From positions 2,283,501 to 2,347,500 of the forward strand of contig NZ_CP080387.1 in assembly GCF_030036535.1 (NCBI RefSeq): a stretch of DNA of 64,000 nucleotides. Direction: 5' to 3'. Positions 26,628-36,186 of the stretch are shown here, one piece after another. Origin of the DNA: Agrobacterium cucumeris (lineage in GTDB: Bacteria > Pseudomonadota > Alphaproteobacteria > Rhizobiales > Rhizobiaceae). The notes under the pieces are model-generated. The model had not been told where the DNA came from. It worked only from the letters and a program-made list of their open reading frames with translations, and did no database searches. Both the position numbers and the translations under genes were made by a program. The stretch's first letter is position 1; every line of letters starts with the position of its first letter.

Positions 26628-28802
26628 TCAGAACTTGATCTTGAAGCTGCCGCCGAAGGTCAGCGGGTCACCCGGCGAAACCAGCGTGCCGACACCGAGA
26701 TTTGCGGCGACCGTGCGGTAGTCGGTATCGCCGATGTTCTTGGCGAAGACATAGGCCGCATAGCGGTCATTCTCCAGTCCGACATAGGCGTCTATGAGGC
26801 CATAGCCTTTCTGCTGGATCGTGTTCTGCACGTCGAAATAGTAGCTCGACCGATAACGGTAGTTCACGCCGACCTTGCCGACGAGGTCGTCAAGGCCCGT
26901 TTCCCACTGGTAGGAGAGACCGGCCGACCCGGTGAAGCGTGAAACGAACTGCTGCTGGTTGCCGCTGACATCCACCGCGCCCGATCCATTCAGCGCACGC
27001 GCATTGCGGTATTCCTTGTAAGTCGCATCCGCGTAGCCAGCGCCGGCCGTGAGCGACCAGTGATCGTCGATGTCGAACGCGGCGGAGAGTTCGCCGCCGA
27101 AGGACTGGCTCTGTGGCGCGTTCGAAATCGGCGTGGCGCCGGTCAGCCCATTGAAGCCCTGGACCTGCTGGTCTCGCCAGTCGATGTAGAACAATGAAGC
27201 CTCGACCCTCAACCGGTCGTCCAGTGTCGCCGACTTCAGGCCCACCTCATAGCTGGTTACGCTTTCCGAATCGTAGGCCCCTTCATCACCAAGGCCGACG
27301 AAGCCGGAGTTGAAACCGCCCGACTTGTATCCGCTCGAGACACCGCCATAGAGGTTCAACCCCTCCATCGGCGCAAATTGCAGGCCGATGCGTGGTGTGA
27401 CGTAGGTTTCGGAAAGCCGGGCGTTGTAACCGCGCGCAAAGGTTCCGGTCAGGCCAAGCAGTTCAGCGGTCTTGTTGGCGGTGAAGTCGTAGTCGAAGGA
27501 CTTGCGGTCATGGCCGATACGCAGACCGCCAAAAACTTTCCATTGATCGTTCAGCGCGTAGGTCCCGTCCGCAAAGCCCGAAAGCGAAACCGTGTCAGTA
27601 TCTCCACGGGTCGAAAGCGTCGCAGCTCCACCAGTGAACGTGCTGTTGGCGCCATAGGTGCGCGAGCCCTCCGAGAACTCGCCATAAAGTCCGGCGACCC
27701 AGTTAAAGCGCTCGTTGTCCTCGGAGACATAACGCACTTCCTGCGACCATTGACGATAGCTGCCGTCGAACGGATTGTCTGCACGGTAGCGGAAATTTGG
27801 GAAGCCGAGGGACTGGAAAAGTCCGTCATAGGCCGCGAAATATCCGAGCGGAAAGCCGTTGCCGCCGACATCCACCGCGCTTTTCTGAAAGCCGGTGATC
27901 GAGACGATCTTGTCGCCATTGTCGAGGTGGTAGGTGAACTGGCCAGAGACAGTCGCGAGATCGCTTTCGATGCGGATCGGATCGTCAATAGCAACTCCCC
28001 GCCTGCCCTTGAGGAAATCCGCTTCCGGCATACCGAGCATCTCGCCGTCCAGCACATGGCGCTCGATATCGACGATACCGAGGAATTCGAGGTTATCGGT
28101 AAGGTCGCCGGCAATGCTGACGCGACCATGCACATCCTTGCCGCCGCCGAGATCATCGTCATTGATGGTTGAATAGAGGGAGCCGTCGGTCTTCGAGACC
28201 GAAAGGGCGCCGCGCGCTGCCCAGCCATTGTCACCAATCGGCGTGTTGAAGATGCCGGTTGCCGTCGCCGTGCCGAAGCGACCATATTCAACTCCGAGTT
28301 CGCCGCCAGTCCGGTCGGGATCAGGCAGGTTGGAGATGATGTTGACCGAACCGGCAATATTGTTACGGCCATAGAGCGTACCCTGCGGTCCGCGCAGAAT
28401 CTCGATACGGTCGACATCGAGCAACGTGCCGCTATGGGCCTGTGCGCTACCGATACCGACACCATCGAGATAGACGCCGACCGACGGGTCGCTCTCGATA
28501 AGCGCAGAGCCGACGCCGCGGATCGCGGTGAAGGATGTATAGAGTTTCGCCGTGACGGCACCGGTCTGAGCATTGGGCGCGGCAGCGATGGCATCATCGC
28601 GGCGCTTTGTCTTCTCAAGCGCCAGCGTCTCACCGCTCTCCACCGCGATGCTTGCAGGCACGTCCTTGCTTTCCGCCGTGCGCTTCTGCGCCGTGACGAT
28701 GATCGGTTTCAGCACGGTCGTTTCCGTCGCCTCCTGCGCAAGAGCAATGACAGGCAGGCTGGTGCTTGCCAGAAGCGTGGCAAACCGTATGGCAGTTTTC
28801 AT
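26628..28802 (-). CDS. TonB-dependent outer-membrane receptor, siderophore type
   Basis: Protein of 724 residues with signal peptide MKTAIRFATLLASTSLPVIALAQ, a TonB box-like segment (TTVLKPIIVTAQ), a plug domain (about 50-160; RIEILRGPQGTLYGRN) and a 22-strand-type barrel ending in phenylalanine (GGSFKIKF). I use the ATG at 28802, which has GGGGAT before it, rather than a TTG two codons earlier. It stands first in the operon with the two ABC half-transporters. The AraC regulator lies upstream with a 118-bp promoter gap that should hold both its binding site and the operon promoter. Confidence 0.93.
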   Translation of the reverse strand: MKTAIRFATLLASTSLPVIALAQEATETTVLKPIIVTAQKRTAESKDVPASIAVESGETLALEKTKRRDDAIAAAPNAQTGAVTAKLYTSFTAIRGVGSALIESDPSVGVYLDGVGIGSAQAHSGTLLDVDRIEILRGPQGTLYGRNNIAGSVNIISNLPDPDRTGGELGVEYGRFGTATATGIFNTPIGDNGWAARGALSVSKTDGSLYSTINDDDLGGGKDVHGRVSIAGDLTDNLEFLGIVDIERHVLDGEMLGMPEADFLKGRRGVAIDDPIRIESDLATVSGQFTYHLDNGDKIVSITGFQKSAVDVGGNGFPLGYFAAYDGLFQSLGFPNFRYRADNPFDGSYRQWSQEVRYVSEDNERFNWVAGLYGEFSEGSRTYGANSTFTGGAATLSTRGDTDTVSLSGFADGTYALNDQWKVFGGLRIGHDRKSFDYDFTANKTAELLGLTGTFARGYNARLSETYVTPRIGLQFAPMEGLNLYGGVSSGYKSGGFNSGFVGLGDEGAYDSESVTSYEVGLKSATLDDRLRVEASLFYIDWRDQQVQGFNGLTGATPISNAPQSQSFGGELSAAFDIDDHWSLTAGAGYADATYKEYRNARALNGSGAVDVSGNQQQFVSRFTGSAGLSYQWETGLDDLVGKVGVNYRYRSSYYFDVQNTIQQKGYGLIDAYVGLENDRYAAYVFAKNIGDTDYRTVAANLGVGTLVSPGDPLTFGGSFKIKF

Positions 28803-28920
28803 GATCAATCCCCGGACCCCAGTTCGGCGCGGATTATCGCGGTGGATGTAAGAAGGGTCGAGGCGCTTGGCTTATGCGTTTCGGCAAAAAGCTTACGATT
28901 ATTATCCAGTTTTAAATCAT

Positions 28921-29859
28921 TCAAGATTTCAATCGGCTAGGTGGATAGCCGAAATGCCGGGTGAAGGCCGAAGTGAAGTTTGCGGGATGCTGGTAGCCGG
29001 CCTTGTAGGCCGCCTCCGCAATGCTCAATCCGTCGCGCAGGATAGCGTTCCGACCGATCAGCAGCCGCCGCTCCAGAAGATATTCCCGGGCGCTGATGCC
29101 GAAGGCGCGCTGGAAGTCCTGCTTGAGTTTGCTCTGGCCGACGGCGAAGCGGGCAGCAAGGCCGGCGAGCGAATCGATAGCAGCGGCATTCGCATCTATG
29201 TGCCGGCGGATTTCCAGCATACGCTCCAGCGATTTCGCGGTGAGGTTGGCGACTGCGGCCACCTCAGCCGGACGAAAGGCCTCCGCCAGAATGCTCAGCA
29301 GGCTCATCGCACTGGCATCGAGATGCACATTGGTGAAGGCGCCGTGCGCCGGCGGGTTCAGCACGGACCAGGCTATCTGGCGAAGCCGCGCATCGAGCGA
29401 ATGGCGGCGTATCATCACCGGCTGGCACATGGCGCGTTGCATGGCCTGATAGGTGGGATCGCCATCCATGACGGCACGGTTATGCTCGCTCCAGGCGGGC
29501 GTCAGCAATAACTCCACCACGCGAACCGGTTGATCGGCATGGATGGTCATGCTCGTCGGCCGGCTTTCGCCGGTGGAAGTGATCCAGACCTCGTCCGGGC
29601 AGAATCCACCCTCGATGCCTTCGGTCGTGTTGGTGGCAAAGCCCTCCAGTACGACGGAGAGGCAGATCGCTGGAAAGGTGTGACTCTGATAGGCAAGCGG
29701 CGTGTCGAGGCGAAGATCGGTGGTGCCGAGGAACATTCCGGGGCTGACCTCGCGCCAGCGGCGTGTATCGCCCTGCATCTCCATCCGTTCCTCCAGAATG
29801 CCAGCATCTTCGAGCGAGCCGGCAAAATCATGCGCCTCGGTACCGACCACATCCGTCAC
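28921..29859 (-). CDS. AraC-family regulator of the siderophore locus (PchR/YbtA-like)
   Basis: Protein of about 312 residues. The C-terminal double helix-turn-helix reads SIAEAAYKAGYQHPANFTSAFTRHFGYPPSRLK; the N-terminal domain resembles PchR-type siderophore sensors. The frame opens at a TTG at 29994, but a GTG at 29859 preceded by AGGGGAG gives the usual family length, so I prefer it. PchR and YbtA activate receptor genes when bound to the ferric siderophore, and this gene is placed accordingly just upstream of the receptor. Confidence 0.85.
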   Translation of the reverse strand: MTDVVGTEAHDFAGSLEDAGILEERMEMQGDTRRWREVSPGMFLGTTDLRLDTPLAYQSHTFPAICLSVVLEGFATNTTEGIEGGFCPDEVWITSTGESRPTSMTIHADQPVRVVELLLTPAWSEHNRAVMDGDPTYQAMQRAMCQPVMIRRHSLDARLRQIAWSVLNPPAHGAFTNVHLDASAMSLLSILAEAFRPAEVAAVANLTAKSLERMLEIRRHIDANAAAIDSLAGLAARFAVGQSKLKQDFQRAFGISAREYLLERRLLIGRNAILRDGLSIAEAAYKAGYQHPANFTSAFTRHFGYPPSRLKS

Positions 29860-30261
29860 GCCTTTCGCTCCCCTGGCCGCGCACGCCACGTCGTCCTGAT
29901 CGGATTGCACACCGTACCAACCCTGAGATTCATCTGCCCCACCCACATGATGGATCGGATCGCAACATCCGCTTAACGTGATTACTACAATCAAGTTTTA
30001 TGCAACAACCCACAGAGGGCAAAAAAATCGTTGCGAGGGCCGATTTCAGGCGTTTTTACGAGTTCGCAGCACGATCTGCCCCTCGACTGTGCCCGCCATG
30101 CTTGCCGGCTGCTATGCGGTCCATGGACAGACACGATGACCTGATTGGGCTCTTGATGAGAAGAGCACCGTCGCCCCAACAAGAAAGAGCCGATTCAGCG
30201 TATCGGCATAGACTCTGGCCATTCCTGCGCGCCACGAAGCGCGCTCATCAAAAACTCGCCT
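29860..30261. other. Intergenic region at the left edge of the AT-richer island
   Basis: About 400 bp between the AraC gene and the stop of the LuxR-type gene. No family motif is readable on either strand. A GCGCGC-cacgaa-GCGCGC hairpin (30227-30244) lies 18 bp beyond the LuxR stop and is a possible terminator for it. Base composition becomes visibly richer in A and T from here rightwards. Confidence 0.4.
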
Positions 30262-31380
30262 TCAAGGCAGCAAAGCATTGTTCGAGTTATGTGACTCATT
30301 TGAAGGCACACTCTTCAATAGACTCACCAATGAGCTTTGTTGACTAGTTCCTGTTTTTGAGAAAATTGCATTCAGATAAGTGCGCGCCGTTCCGAAAGTT
30401 ATTCGTTGGTTCGCAGCCGAGTCGCGTAGGGAGAGGCCGGATGTCAACGCCAGCGCCAATCGAGCCTCCGCGGGCGTCAATCCGAAGAGCCGGGAAACAT
30501 ATTCCGCACCGGGAAGTCCTCTCGTCGTTGCAACTGGCGTGACAATCATTATCGTCCCCGGCCCGGCGAATATGTGTCTCGCTTCTCGATACAATGGAAT
30601 CATCTGGATAACCGCAGCGTCACGACTTTCGTCCGCTGGGATGGGTATGCTCACGGGTTTCCTTATGGAAACATCCAGCGCCTGGGAGAAGGCCTTCCTC
30701 AAGGAATCGCTGCCCTTGAGATCGAGGCGACCTGACGAATTCGCGGAAAAATATCGACGGCTATCGTGGAATAGATCGTTTGTTAGGACGATTTCTCTAT
30801 TGCGAGCGATAAAAGCGGCAGCCACTCCGACGCTGTTAAGCATCTCTACTCCTCCACGCACGCGCTCAAAATACATACGTGACGCGAACAACGCAGCTTG
30901 CGAAAAGGGCTGGTTTAGTTTGTTGAGCTGAGCAATGATTTTCGGACCGTAACCGGGCTCACCCAGCCGGCGAGTAAACTCGAGCGTTATAATTTCACCG
31001 TTAAATAACTCAACAATCATGCCCGCCTGTACACCGTAGCCACGTTCGGCATGCCGCTTAACCCTCTCCTGGAAATCGACAATATCGGACCAATCGCCAG
31101 CAAACGGATCGAGCTGAAGGAAACCTTTATTAATTATCCCTTTAGCGCGAACATAGCTCGTCCATCGCTCTTGGGCTTCGGGAGTTTGATGCCAATCTTC
31201 ATAATCCGGGAGGATCCTGCGACTGGTCGTAATACCCCTTGGAGCCGGCCAATATACTCCGATGCCACCGAAACCGGAATCAGTCTGCGCCGCCAACTCA
31301 TCAAGCAGCGGCACCCACAGCTCCGGAAAGAAAGCAGCCTCGTACATTTTTTCAGAGAAATAATTAGTGTCCAACTCCAA
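30262..31380 (-). CDS. LuxR-type helix-turn-helix transcriptional regulator
   Basis: Protein of 372 residues. The C-terminal LuxR/GerE helix-turn-helix is LTPAEARLALALTSGLSLRDSAANQRITFGTARTYLNAIFSKTG. The long N-terminal domain (about 1-280) has no recognisable autoinducer motif, and resembles the PAS-like sensor of rhizobial orphan LuxR proteins. The only in-frame start that keeps the FSEKMYEAAF segment is a TTG at 31380; an ATG at 31347 is the alternative but has no ribosome site. It is divergent from the autotransporter, 1.1 kb away, and may regulate it; that is inference from position only. Base use is AT-richer than in the surrounding operons. Confidence 0.82.
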   Translation of the reverse strand: MELDTNYFSEKMYEAAFFPELWVPLLDELAAQTDSGFGGIGVYWPAPRGITTSRRILPDYEDWHQTPEAQERWTSYVRAKGIINKGFLQLDPFAGDWSDIVDFQERVKRHAERGYGVQAGMIVELFNGEIITLEFTRRLGEPGYGPKIIAQLNKLNQPFSQAALFASRMYFERVRGGVEMLNSVGVAAAFIARNREIVLTNDLFHDSRRYFSANSSGRLDLKGSDSLRKAFSQALDVSIRKPVSIPIPADESRDAAVIQMIPLYREARHIFAGPGTIMIVTPVATTRGLPGAEYVSRLFGLTPAEARLALALTSGLSLRDSAANQRITFGTARTYLNAIFSKTGTSQQSSLVSLLKSVPSNESHNSNNALLP

Positions 31381-31712
31381 CGTCTCCGCCGACGAACCAG
31401 TTCAATCATTTATAACTCGCAAAGCACGTTGGTCGTATTGTAATATTTATTCCATACTCTACAGTGCGTGGATTTATTATTCTGATTAGTCGGATAAATC
31501 TACTACCACCATATGATAGGGATTGATATATGCGGCTCCGTAACGTCATCCTGAGTTTCAACCGGAATAACGGCCTCATTACGCGAGTATTCTAGCTTTA
31601 CCCTTGAATATTATATAAATAATTATAAGAAAACCAAGCGATTAAGCTTACAACTGTCCACTTTTTACTACCACTTCCATTTCGGTTATGAGGCGAATAT
31701 CTGTAAGCATAC

Positions 31713-32095
31713 GTTGCCAAGTTGTTTGAACCGGTCATTTTGATTATCGGTCCGGCATGAAGATCCTGGCTCATTACTCCGGCTGGATGGAGTTTCGCTT
31801 CCCGCGTGAGATCGTCGCCTATGCAGTCTGGGCCAAAACTCCTACCAGCAGACCCGAAAATGCGAAAAGATCATGTGTCGGTTCAAAACACCGCTTCAGG
31901 CATAGTACTCCTTGTCGGCCCACGATCAAATCAACACGATCTTCCGCCCCGCCGCTACATTCCAACCGCCATTTCATACCGCCACGCGCGAGCTGATACG
32001 TTCAGCCTGTGGGCTGAGTATGCTGCTGAAATGACAGTCTAAAACTGGCGACACCGCGCCGCTGGTACGCAACGCCAATCCACGTGGCAATTCCA
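31713..32095 (+). mobile_element. Miniature IS6-family derivative, copy A
   Basis: The left end (TTGCCAAGTTGTTTGA) leads into a transposase N-terminus readable as EFRFPREIVAYAVWA. Next come CACCGCTTCAGGCA and then, with the whole catalytic core missing, the transposase C-terminus (SAHDQINTIFRP, then after a frame change SYRHARADTFSLWAEYAAEMTV and a stop). This is the layout of IS6-family transposases with the DDE region deleted. About 50 bp just after the N-terminal part are absent from copy B. The segment after the stop (ACTGGCGACACCGCG) is also shared with copy B. It cannot encode an active transposase. Confidence 0.75.
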
Positions 32096-32214
32096 ACCAC
32101 ATAAGCGACAATCTCACGTGGAAACGAAACCCCTTCAAGCGGGGTAAAGCGCTCTGCAATTTCAGGGCGCCTTCATACCGGACACGCCAGTCTCAAACAA
32201 CTTGGCCATACCAA
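32092..32214 (-). mobile_element. Partial IS6-family derivative, copy C (left end only, inverted)
   Basis: On the minus strand the left end GGCCAAGTTGTTTGAGAC is followed by a degenerate leader and AAGGGGTTTCGTTTCCACGT, matching the transposase N-terminus (GFRF, then VRLSLM with a frame slip). It abuts the right end of copy A head-on, so A and C form an inverted junction. No further transposase sequence is present. Confidence 0.6.
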
Positions 32215-32477
32215 ACATTCAATATGGTGGGCGTACCCCCATCATATGGCAGTAGACAATGTGCCTGCAACGCAGCCAATTCTTCCTCCAGCAAATGCTA
32301 TGAGCGGTGCATGTCGGCGATTGGGATATCAGTTTGTCCAGGCCGTAAAGCTGTAATGCATGACCCTTCCGCAGCTGAAGGCAAACTCTTGTAGCTCAAA
32401 CCAGGCACAACCATAAACTGTATTTCGTTATGAGTCAGCCGGTAAAGGAAGATTAATAATAGATACTGCAGGTGAAT
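32215..32477. other. Presumed promoter region of the autotransporter gene
   Basis: About 260 bp between IS relic C and the autotransporter start. No gene is evident. The ribosome site AGGTGA is close to the ATG at 32478. Together with the AT-rich stretch 31440-31700 and the IS relics, it makes up the 1.1-kb gap between the divergent LuxR-type and autotransporter genes. Confidence 0.4.
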
Positions 32478-35400
32478 ATGACTAATACTGGCTTCCATCG
32501 AAATTGCTCTTTAACTGCCATGGTTATTTTTACAGTTGCAGGCACGACAAGTGTCAGCTTTGCCGATGGCGAATGCGGACCAGCAGTTGGGGGCGTCGTA
32601 ACCTGTAACGACACGTCGCTAAATCCCTACCCTAACGGTATCACTTATGTCCTAAACGCGGCAAACTGGATAAGGCTAGAGCGGGGCGTCACGGTTGACA
32701 GGATTGATGGGGACGGAAACAGAGGAGTAACACTGCGGCTTTTGAACTCCCCCTCAACAGTTGACTTGGACTACGGGACGTCGATTAGCACATCCGGCCT
32801 AAACTCTGACGCGGTCTTTGTAGAGAGTGACAGCGATATCTCGATAATTTCGGCCGCTGATATTAACGTGCAGATCCCCTCGTCAGATACAGGTTCCGCA
32901 GCAGGACTTTCCGGGTCGATCAGAAGCGGGGCTGGTCATGCCAATCTCGACATATTTCAGCGGGAAAACAGCACCATAACCGCCACGGGGCATATGGGGC
33001 GCGGGGTCTATGGTGAGCATTGGGGCAGCGGCGACGCACTGGCAATCACAAAGGGCACCATTACAACTCAGGGAGAAAATGGGCAGGGTATTTTTCTTCG
33101 CATTCTCGGTTCGGCCAATCCTGGACAGGCTCACATCATCGCCACTGAAGGTGCGACTATTCAAACGAGCGGCTTTGCCGCAGACGCTCTACTTGCAAGT
33201 AACGAAGCTCTCGGATCGGCGACGATCGAATCGGGCGCATTCGTTACCACGAGCGGCGCTTACGCTTATGGTGCCATTTCCAAAATCGATGACGCAGCCA
33301 ATTCCCAGGACGCCACTGTTACTATTAACAAGGGTGGACGCATTACGACCCAAGGCGATGCATCACACGCGATCGTAACTCGAACGCCAGGGACAGGCGC
33401 GGCAATTGTTCGTCTCGCCCCAGAGACAGCCATAACGACTGCGGGTTCACTGGCCAATGGTATAAAAAGCTCAAGTGGTGGTGACGTCGTTATGATCCAG
33501 GATGGAAAATCCACGGTCCATGTGACCGGGGATCAATCTTTCGGGGTAGATTTAACGGCGGAAAACAAGTCCGAAGGCCGCTTTGATGGCGAAATTCGTT
33601 CTTCAGGGCAATTCGGTATCGGCATTTCCTCCTACTCCTCGACCTCCACCTCAACTGTTGTCGTGGGGAGGGAGGCGACGGTGAGCGGCGGATGGCAGCC
33701 AGGCTTGACCGAGATAGGCACAACCTCGGAAAGACCCGCTTCCGGAATTTTAATTGGCTCCGCGACGTTGAGCAAACTTGTTAACACCGGTCGAATTGAA
33801 GCTGGCTCCGACCGTGCCGTCGTTGACGTGGGGCGATTCCATCCAGCAAACGGGCATTTGGATGTTGTCAATCAAGGCAGCCTGACCGGGTTTGTTGTGT
33901 ACGCCGGCGTCGACGGCAATCAGTTTATCAATGGTGAGAACGGTGTTTTCAGCATTCGGCACTTCGCCGACACTGATGGCGATGGTTTGCGTGATACAAA
34001 GCGGGTCTCTGTGTCCGATTTTGGCTCCAACACCAGCATCTTCCACAATCAGGTCGGTGCGACCGTCCATTTGAGCTCGGTAACGGGGGAAACAAATGTC
34101 GACGTAGGCAACTATTATCAACCTAAATCAGCCACGAGCCCATTGGATCCCAATATCTACTCGTTGAATAGACCTGGCGTGGTTCAAGGTCAGCTCGTCA
34201 ATTTAGGCACTTTTCAAAATTCGGGCTCGATCGATCTGACAGGACCAACAACAGGCAATACGCTCCTCATCACCGGCAATGCCACCGCCGATTCAGGCGC
34301 GGGCAATGGTGTTTTCCTCAGTGATGGCGGTCACCTCGTACTAAACGCGGTGGCAAATGGCGGTGGCGCATCGAGAGAGCCGGCGGAATCATACGCTGAC
34401 GTTCTCGTCGTGGACAGCACGCGCGTTGCAAGCGGTCCGACCAAGATTAGGATTGCCCGACGCGAAAGCAACGGCTCATCAGAAGATGGAAACGGCATTC
34501 TCCTCGTCGAAGTACGCAACAAAGACGCTTCCGGCGCAAACGTTTTCTCGCTCGTTGGTGATTCCCGGGTCGGTGAATCGGAGTCGATCGTACTGGGAGC
34601 TTACTCCTACGGCCTCTATCACAATGGCGTTGGGAGTGATGCAGCCGACGGTAACTGGTACCTCCGAAAGGCATCTCTGGCGCCAACGGTCCCCGTTTAC
34701 GAAAGCTACCCGCAGGTTCTTCTCGAAATGGCACAGCTTCCAGATCTGTCAAACAGCGGCCGGAATCGTCTTTGGATAAATCCTCTAGAACAACATGAAA
34801 CAACTGGGCGTGGCGGAAATCTCGCCGGAATTGACAGATGTTACGCACCGGAGGATGTCGAATTCCACGCTACCGATGGGACCCACTGTACCGCTAGAAG
34901 TGGCTTTTGGGTCCATCTTGAGGGTGGACGCGGGCGACATGCTTTGGCTAGTTCCGCAAGCGAAGCGGATTATAAGTATGAGTCTTCCACATTTCAGGTC
35001 GGTGTCGATGGCATCTTGCTTGAGGGAAAACATGGAACTCTAGTTGGCGGAGCGAACCTCCGGCGCGATCAAAGTTCTGCAACGATTGGTGCGTTCGGAA
35101 GCAGAGGCAGTATCGCGAGCGAAGGTTATGGTGCAGGCGCAGCACTGACATGGTATGGATCCGGCGGATTCTACCTGGATGGACGGGCGCAGGCAACTTG
35201 GCTTAAAAGTGATTTGGCGTCCGATACGTTGGGGCAATCGCTCACAAGTGACAATAACAGCTTTGGCGCCGCAATAGGTCTGGAAGCTGGGCAACGCATA
35301 AAGATTGGCAACAACTGGACGCTGGTCCCACAGGCGCAGCTAGTTTACACCAGTATTAAAGTCGATGAGTTTGCGGATCCATTCGGAGCCGCCGTTGTCT

Positions 35401-35735
35401 TTTCTGACGGCGAAAGTCTTCGTGGTCGGCTCGGGGCTGCGGTTGAGTATTCTAGCGTCTGGAAAGAGGCGGACGGAACGGTCTCCCATTTGGATTTTTT
35501 CGGCGCTACGAACGTCCGCAACGAGTTTTTTCAGGGAACACGGGTCACCATATCTGGAACAGATACCGTTGCACGGCAGGAACGACTCTGGGGCGGGATC
35601 GAACTGGGCGCAACCTACGCTTGGAATGATGACCGATATGCGATCTATGGCAAAGCTTCACTCGACTCCGGTTTAGCGAAGTTGGGGGAAAGCTATACCC
35701 TTTCCGGGATGGTCGGTTTCAAAGCCAGCTGGTGA
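32478..35735 (+). CDS. Autotransporter (type Va-like) with large beta-solenoid passenger
   Basis: Secreted or surface-displayed protein of 1085 residues. A signal peptide ends near TTSVSFA. The passenger (about 30-790) is made of short repetitive strands rich in G, S, T and N (ITTQGENGQGIFL, VTTSGAYAYGAISK, INKGGRITTQGDASHAI), typical of a right-handed beta-helix. The last 285 or so residues form the outer-membrane barrel (SGFWVHLEGGRG onward), ending in the aromatic residue W. Two cysteine pairs stand at the passenger ends (C about 33 and 43, and two just before the barrel), unusual for this class. An earlier GTG at 32472 is possible. Adhesion or biofilm is the usual role; the neighbouring c-di-GMP enzyme supports that by inference. 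Confidence 0.88.
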   Translation: MTNTGFHRNCSLTAMVIFTVAGTTSVSFADGECGPAVGGVVTCNDTSLNPYPNGITYVLNAANWIRLERGVTVDRIDGDGNRGVTLRLLNSPSTVDLDYGTSISTSGLNSDAVFVESDSDISIISAADINVQIPSSDTGSAAGLSGSIRSGAGHANLDIFQRENSTITATGHMGRGVYGEHWGSGDALAITKGTITTQGENGQGIFLRILGSANPGQAHIIATEGATIQTSGFAADALLASNEALGSATIESGAFVTTSGAYAYGAISKIDDAANSQDATVTINKGGRITTQGDASHAIVTRTPGTGAAIVRLAPETAITTAGSLANGIKSSSGGDVVMIQDGKSTVHVTGDQSFGVDLTAENKSEGRFDGEIRSSGQFGIGISSYSSTSTSTVVVGREATVSGGWQPGLTEIGTTSERPASGILIGSATLSKLVNTGRIEAGSDRAVVDVGRFHPANGHLDVVNQGSLTGFVVYAGVDGNQFINGENGVFSIRHFADTDGDGLRDTKRVSVSDFGSNTSIFHNQVGATVHLSSVTGETNVDVGNYYQPKSATSPLDPNIYSLNRPGVVQGQLVNLGTFQNSGSIDLTGPTTGNTLLITGNATADSGAGNGVFLSDGGHLVLNAVANGGGASREPAESYADVLVVDSTRVASGPTKIRIARRESNGSSEDGNGILLVEVRNKDASGANVFSLVGDSRVGESESIVLGAYSYGLYHNGVGSDAADGNWYLRKASLAPTVPVYESYPQVLLEMAQLPDLSNSGRNRLWINPLEQHETTGRGGNLAGIDRCYAPEDVEFHATDGTHCTARSGFWVHLEGGRGRHALASSASEADYKYESSTFQVGVDGILLEGKHGTLVGGANLRRDQSSATIGAFGSRGSIASEGYGAGAALTWYGSGGFYLDGRAQATWLKSDLASDTLGQSLTSDNNSFGAAIGLEAGQRIKIGNNWTLVPQAQLVYTSIKVDEFADPFGAAVVFSDGESLRGRLGAAVEYSSVWKEADGTVSHLDFFGATNVRNEFFQGTRVTISGTDTVARQERLWGGIELGATYAWNDDRYAIYGKASLDSGLAKLGESYTLSGMVGFKASW

Positions 35736-36186
35736 GCCCTTACAAAATAAGCTTTTCTGACGGAACCGGACCTCGCGGGACTAACTTCGTCAACATGCAC
35801 AGGGATACGCACGGCCTACGGGCCGTGCCGTTCGGTACGCCTCTCCGGATGCATATCCAAGTCTGCGGTCACTCGCCGACTTGGCGGATAATTGCTATCT
35901 TTCGGCGCGCCGAACTATTTCTCGACATGCAAAGTGCATTTGAAAAAGGGCTCTCGGCTGACTTGCGAGCTTGCGCGACCGAGACGCTGGGCACCTCGAC
36001 TGAATATCTGAGGTATGTAGCGAAAACCCTGTGTTACGGAGACCATTTGATTGCGATTCGAAGCAGGGCCGTTCATCGGTCCTGTTGAAAAAACCGGCTG
36101 ATCGCGGAAAGAGCGCTGACGATTTTCAGTGAGTCTGGTCGACAGACTTGCCGATTTCAGTGCGCGTGAAAACAAATCTCAGACGT
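35736..36186. other. 451-bp gap between convergent autotransporter and GGDEF-EAL genes
   Basis: A perfect 8-bp hairpin GCACGGCC-tacg-GGCCGTGC (35809-35828) lies 74 bp after the autotransporter stop and is a plausible terminator, though without a T-run. The frame from 35732 to 36088 has no family features and I do not call it. Nothing else is recognisable. Confidence 0.45.

Noticed and set aside
35732..36088. Plus-strand frame of 118 codons after the autotransporter
   Set aside because: It contains the terminator-like hairpin, has no ribosome site apart from the overlap with the stop, and has no recognisable motif.
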